Source: a bacterium (lineage in GTDB: Bacteria; Desulfobacterota; Anaeroferrophillalia; Anaeroferrophillales; Anaeroferrophillaceae). Taken from it: DNA of 9,082 nucleotides. Each line of letters begins with the position of its first letter. Positions within the stretch are counted from its first letter, which is position 1. The notes beneath the pieces are model-generated. The model did no database searches and had not been told where the DNA came from. It saw only the letters and a list, made by a program, of their open reading frames with translations. Location of the stretch: assembly GCA_029940125.1 (NCBI GenBank), contig JAOZRP010000071.1, positions 1-9,082 on the forward strand, read 5' to 3'. Below, piece by piece: positions 7,171 through 9,082 of the stretch. The position numbers were made by a program, and so were the translations under genes.

Positions 7171-8126
7171 GGTGATGAAGTCTTTTCCCGGGAGCTGAAC
7201 TGCTCACCGCCGGCTGCCTGATGACCCTGGAGAAAGTCATGAATCGCCTGGGGCCGTTTTCCCTCCGGTTGAACTTTGGTAATCTGCAGAAATCCCCGTC
7301 CGCAGGCGACGGACAGGGTCTTCCCGGCTACCAGGATGGTTCCCGGGGCCATGGTTTCCCGCTGCTTTTTGGCGTCCACCCCGGCCGCGAGAATTTTCAG
7401 CCGTTTTCCCTGCCAGAAGGTATATGTCCCCGGCCAGGGGTTTAAAGCCCGAATCCGCCGCTCAAGTTCGGTGGCATCCTGGTTCCAGTCCAGCAGGCCG
7501 TCGCGTTTCTGCAATTTTGGGGCATAGGTTGCCTGGTCGTCTTTTTGGGGAACGGGCTTGATCAGGCCGGCCTGCCATTGTTCCAGGGTTTCCCAGACCA
7601 GTTCCGCTCCCAGACCGCGCAGCCTTTCGGTCAGCTGTTCATTGGTTTCCGCCGCCTCAACGGCAATTTCCCTTTGGAGCAGGATGTCGCCGCAGTCGAT
7701 TTTGTCAGCCAGCAGCTGGGTTGTGACCCCGGTGACGGCATCGCCCTTGAGCAGGCACCAGGCAATGGGTGCCGGTCCCCGGTGCCGCGGGAGCAGCGAC
7801 GGGTGCAGGTTGATGGCTGCCTGGCCGGGAAGGTTGATCAGGGAGCGGGGGATCAGCTGACCGTAGTCGATGACAACCAGGAAATCCGCGGCAAAAGAGG
7901 ATAAAAAATCTTCCTGCTGCCAGTGTTCAAGTTTCTCCGGGGTGATGACGGGCAGATCCAGTTCCAGCGCCCGCCTTTTGACCGGGGTGGGTTGATAGCG
8001 GCGCCCCCGCCCCTGGCGCCGGTCAGGCTGGCTGACCACCCGGAGACAGTCAGGGGGCAGCTTCGCCGCCAGGGTTTCCAGGGAGGGAAGGGCAAAAGTA
8101 CCGGAAGCGGCCAGGATAACTTTCAT
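7167..8126 (-). CDS. fmt: Methionyl-tRNA formyltransferase
   Basis: A 319-residue protein of normal length. Fmt transfers a formyl group from 10-formyl-tetrahydrofolate to initiator Met-tRNA in the cytoplasm. The N-terminal formyltransferase domain (about 1-200) carries VVSQPDRRQGRGRR and the catalytic region INLHPSLLPRHRGPAP, with Asn106 and His108, then DKIDCGDIL with Asp144; these match the Asn-His-Asp triad of the family. The C-terminal tRNA-binding domain (about 205-305) shows RIRALNPWPGTYTF and ends in a DFLQGH-type motif. I prefer ATG at 8126, which overlaps the def stop as TGATG; a GTG immediately upstream (8129) would add one residue. One oddity is the glycine/proline loop near the start, usually GTPxFA in this family, which reads ASGTFA (7-12). 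It ends overlapping the DUF116 start, so def-fmt-DUF116 are one translational unit. Confidence 0.97.
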   Translation of the reverse strand: MKVILAASGTFALPSLETLAAKLPPDCLRVVSQPDRRQGRGRRYQPTPVKRRALELDLPVITPEKLEHWQQEDFLSSFAADFLVVIDYGQLIPRSLINLPGQAAINLHPSLLPRHRGPAPIAWCLLKGDAVTGVTTQLLADKIDCGDILLQREIAVEAAETNEQLTERLRGLGAELVWETLEQWQAGLIKPVPQKDDQATYAPKLQKRDGLLDWNQDATELERRIRALNPWPGTYTFWQGKRLKILAAGVDAKKQRETMAPGTILVAGKTLSVACGRGFLQITKVQPEGKRPQAIHDFLQGHQAAGGEQFSSREKTSSP

Positions 8127-8629
8127 CACGTCTGCCGCTGCTTCTTTTTCAGTTTGCGCAAATAGATGTCCCGCTTCAGCGGACTGATGCGATCGATAAA
8201 CAAAATGCCGTTCAGGTGATCAATTTCGTGCTGCAGGACGATGGCCAGCAGGCCGCCGGCGTTCAATTCCACTTCCCGCTCGTCAAGGGTAATGCCCCTG
8301 ACCAGGATTTCGGCGTGGCGGGGCACTTCGGCGGTGAAGTCCGGGACGCTGAGACAGCCTTCGTCAATGGCGTTGTGACCTTCGCCGCTGACGACCACCG
8401 GGTTGACAAGGGTGATCAGGCCGCTTTTTTCCTCCTTGCCCGGGTCAACGACAATCAGACGCCGGGACACGCCCACCTGGGGCGCCGCCAGGCCGATGCC
8501 GGAAGCGGCGTACATGGTTTCCACCATATCGGCTGCCAGGGTATGAACCTGCCCGTCAATATTGGTGATATCCTCGGCTTTACGGGACAGCACCGGTTCT
8601 GGATAGACGCAGATTTTCTGGAATGCCAT
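8126..8629 (-). CDS. def: Peptide deformylase
   Basis: A 167-residue metalloenzyme that removes the formyl group from the N-terminal methionine of nascent proteins at the ribosome exit. All three signature motifs are present: GIGLAAPQ (44-51), EGCLS (90-94, metal ligand Cys92) and HEIDH (134-138, metal ligands His134 and His138, catalytic Glu135). The basic C-terminal tail (RKLKKKQRQ) is typical of bacterial type 1 enzymes, where the C-terminus contacts the ribosome. The ATG at 8629 is preceded by AAAAGGA, 11 nt away. It is the first gene of the leftward operon, behind a strong promoter-like sequence at 8717-8746, and its TGA overlaps the fmt start. No unusual residues were seen. Confidence 0.98.
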   Translation of the reverse strand: MAFQKICVYPEPVLSRKAEDITNIDGQVHTLAADMVETMYAASGIGLAAPQVGVSRRLIVVDPGKEEKSGLITLVNPVVVSGEGHNAIDEGCLSVPDFTAEVPRHAEILVRGITLDEREVELNAGGLLAIVLQHEIDHLNGILFIDRISPLKRDIYLRKLKKKQRQT

Positions 8630-8640
8630 TGCTCAAAACA

Positions 8641-8647
8641 TCCTTTT
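8641..8647 (-). promoter_or_regulatory. Ribosome binding site of def
   Basis: AAAAGGA on the minus strand, 11 nt before the def ATG. The spacing is slightly long but within the usable range. There is no better alternative start nearby: an ATG overlapping this site runs into a stop after two codons. Confidence 0.5.
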
Positions 8648-8716
8648 GGGTCTGTAGTTGATGTCGGCCTGATATGCTGAAAAAAGAAAATAAAAATTTC
8701 CTTTTGACCGGGGGTT

Positions 8717-8746
8717 AATATAGTAAGCGAAGAACCAAAATGTCAA
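8717..8746 (-). promoter_or_regulatory. Sigma70-type promoter for the def-fmt-DUF116-mfd operon
   Basis: On the minus strand a perfect -35 TTGACA (8741-8746) and a -10 TATATT (8717-8722, 5 of 6 matches to TATAAT) are separated by 18 bp. Transcription would begin near 8710 and give a leader of about 80 nt before def. It is the only convincing promoter in the window and fits the position of def as first gene. Confidence 0.75.
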
Positions 8747-8798
8747 TGGTATTTTGCCTGTTGACCTTGACATGGAGCCGAGGTTTTTGTAAGTAGGG

Positions 8799-8825
8799 TC
8801 CACCCGGAAACGGAGCTTCCGGATG
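8799..8825. repeat. Imperfect palindrome sharing a 13-nt half-site with the 1897-1924 element
   Basis: CACCCGGAAAC (8801-8811) faces GCTTCCGGATG (8815-8825): 9 of 11 positions pair around a 3-nt loop. TCCACCCGGAAAC at 8799-8811 is identical to the minus-strand sequence 1924-1912. This suggests a dispersed palindromic repeat family present at least twice in the window. Confidence 0.6.
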
Positions 8826-8845
8826 ACTGTCAGCTTGGCATTAAA

Positions 8846-8870
8846 CTAAAGCGGGTTTAGCGCCCGCAAC
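8846..8870. repeat. 25-nt interleaved inverted repeat, copy A
   Basis: It contains CTAAA (8846-8850) pairing with TTTAG (8856-8860), interleaved with GCGGG (8851-8855) pairing with CCCGC (8863-8867), then AAC. A second copy at 9050-9074 matches at 21 of 25 positions. It lies in non-coding DNA with no gene overlapping. Confidence 0.75.
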
Positions 8871-8893
8871 TTATAAACTTATTTCAATTTCAC

Positions 8894-8927
8894 CACGAAG
8901 TACACGAAGCACACGAAGAAAACGAGG
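8894..8927 (+). repeat. ACGAAG array with 9-nt period
   Basis: CACGAAG begins at 8894, 8903 and 8912, and a degenerate AACGAGG at 8921, each 9 nt apart. Read in frame, the plus strand would give a TTKYTKHTKKTR-like string, which I recognise from many spurious predicted proteins in environmental bacterial genomes. It is a non-coding dispersed repeat here; no ORF of useful length runs through it. Confidence 0.75.
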
Positions 8928-9049
8928 TCATATTGAGAAGGTTTCATGGTTATTAAGTTTTTTGGTTCTAACTTGTTAAGGTTTGTAATGGGCTGAAAAT
9001 TTTCTTGTTTTTTTATGACATCCTTTTAGGAGTAATGAGGTACTAACAG

Positions 9050-9074
9050 CCAAGGCGGGCTTGGCGCCCGCAAC
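9050..9074. repeat. 25-nt interleaved inverted repeat, copy B
   Basis: Same architecture as copy A at 8846: CCAAG (9050-9054) pairs with CTTGG (9060-9064), and GCGGG (9055-9059) pairs with CCCGC (9067-9071), then AAC. The four differences from copy A are two paired changes that keep base pairing in the first stem. It lies 204 nt from copy A in the same orientation. Confidence 0.75.
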
Positions 9075-9082
9075 CCAAATCA

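Larger units (their letters stand above)
8630..9082. other. Non-coding region upstream of def, repeat-rich
   Basis: No convincing gene on either strand over about 450 nt. The def-proximal part (8630-8750) holds the leader and promoter of def. From about 8799 outward it holds the palindrome, copy A, the ACGAAG array and copy B. The AT-rich stretch 8928-9040 between the array and copy B shows no ORF longer than about 16 codons from the ATG at 8947 and no clear terminator. The gene beyond the right edge is unknown. Confidence 0.7.

Noticed and set aside
8767..8795. A plus-strand TTGACA with a spaced TAAGTA, as a divergent promoter
   Set aside because: The -35 is perfect but no acceptable -10 occurs at 16-18 bp, and no gene is visible downstream within the window.
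8894..8927. The ACGAAG array as a CRISPR
   Set aside because: Repeats are 6-7 nt at a 9-nt period with no spacers; nothing like CRISPR repeat length, and no cas genes are present.
8731..8969. TTTTGGTTCT inverted between 8731-8740 and 8960-8969
   Set aside because: A 10-nt AT-rich match with no extension; one copy falls in the promoter spacer. Probably chance.
8992..9014. GAAAATTTTC followed by a T-run, as an intrinsic terminator
   Set aside because: The palindrome has no loop and no GC-rich stem, so it cannot form a terminator hairpin.
8639..9030. ACATCCTTTT repeated at 8639 and 9018
   Set aside because: Only 10 nt long, AT-rich, no flanking similarity; the first copy is explained by the def ribosome binding site.

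Overview
The window is almost entirely one minus-strand block of bacterial housekeeping genes, read from right to left: def (peptide deformylase), fmt (methionyl-tRNA formyltransferase), a DUF116 membrane protein, mfd (transcription-repair coupling factor), then three consecutive secreted parvulin-type (PpiC/SurA) folding factors. The last of these runs off the left edge, probably only a few codons short of its end. The gene content, tight packing, Gram-negative-style SurA protein, DUF116 next to def/fmt and moderately high GC suggest a Desulfobacterota (deltaproteobacterial) genome. That assignment is inference from gene order and protein style, not a search result.

Layout. Positions 8630-9082 hold no gene. 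The part next to def carries a good sigma70-type promoter (TTGACA, 18 bp, TATATT) reading leftward into def. The outer part is packed with dispersed-repeat-like sequence: an imperfect palindrome, a 9-nt-period ACGAAG array, and two copies of a 25-nt element with interleaved inverted repeats. def and fmt overlap as TGATG, fmt and the DUF116 gene overlap as ATGA, and mfd starts 9 nt after the DUF116 gene, so these four look translationally coupled. A 90-nt gap follows mfd and contains competing small hairpins and a strong Shine-Dalgarno for the first isomerase gene. A perfect 11-bp hairpin lies between the first and second isomerase genes. The second and third overlap by 11 nt.

How the genes work together. 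Def and Fmt act at opposite ends of the N-formylmethionine cycle: Fmt formylates initiator Met-tRNA and Def removes the formyl group from the nascent chain. Mfd removes RNA polymerase stalled at lesions and recruits excision repair. The three isomerase/chaperone proteins carry export signals and should act in the periplasm on outer-membrane or secreted proteins. Only the first keeps the full PpiC-like active-site set; the other two have Gln at the first catalytic His, which suggests a chaperone role.

No clearly new system is visible. The strongest unexplained signals are the repeat elements at the right end (including paired substitutions that preserve base pairing), the palindrome shared between both ends of the window, and the unusual start region of the second isomerase gene.
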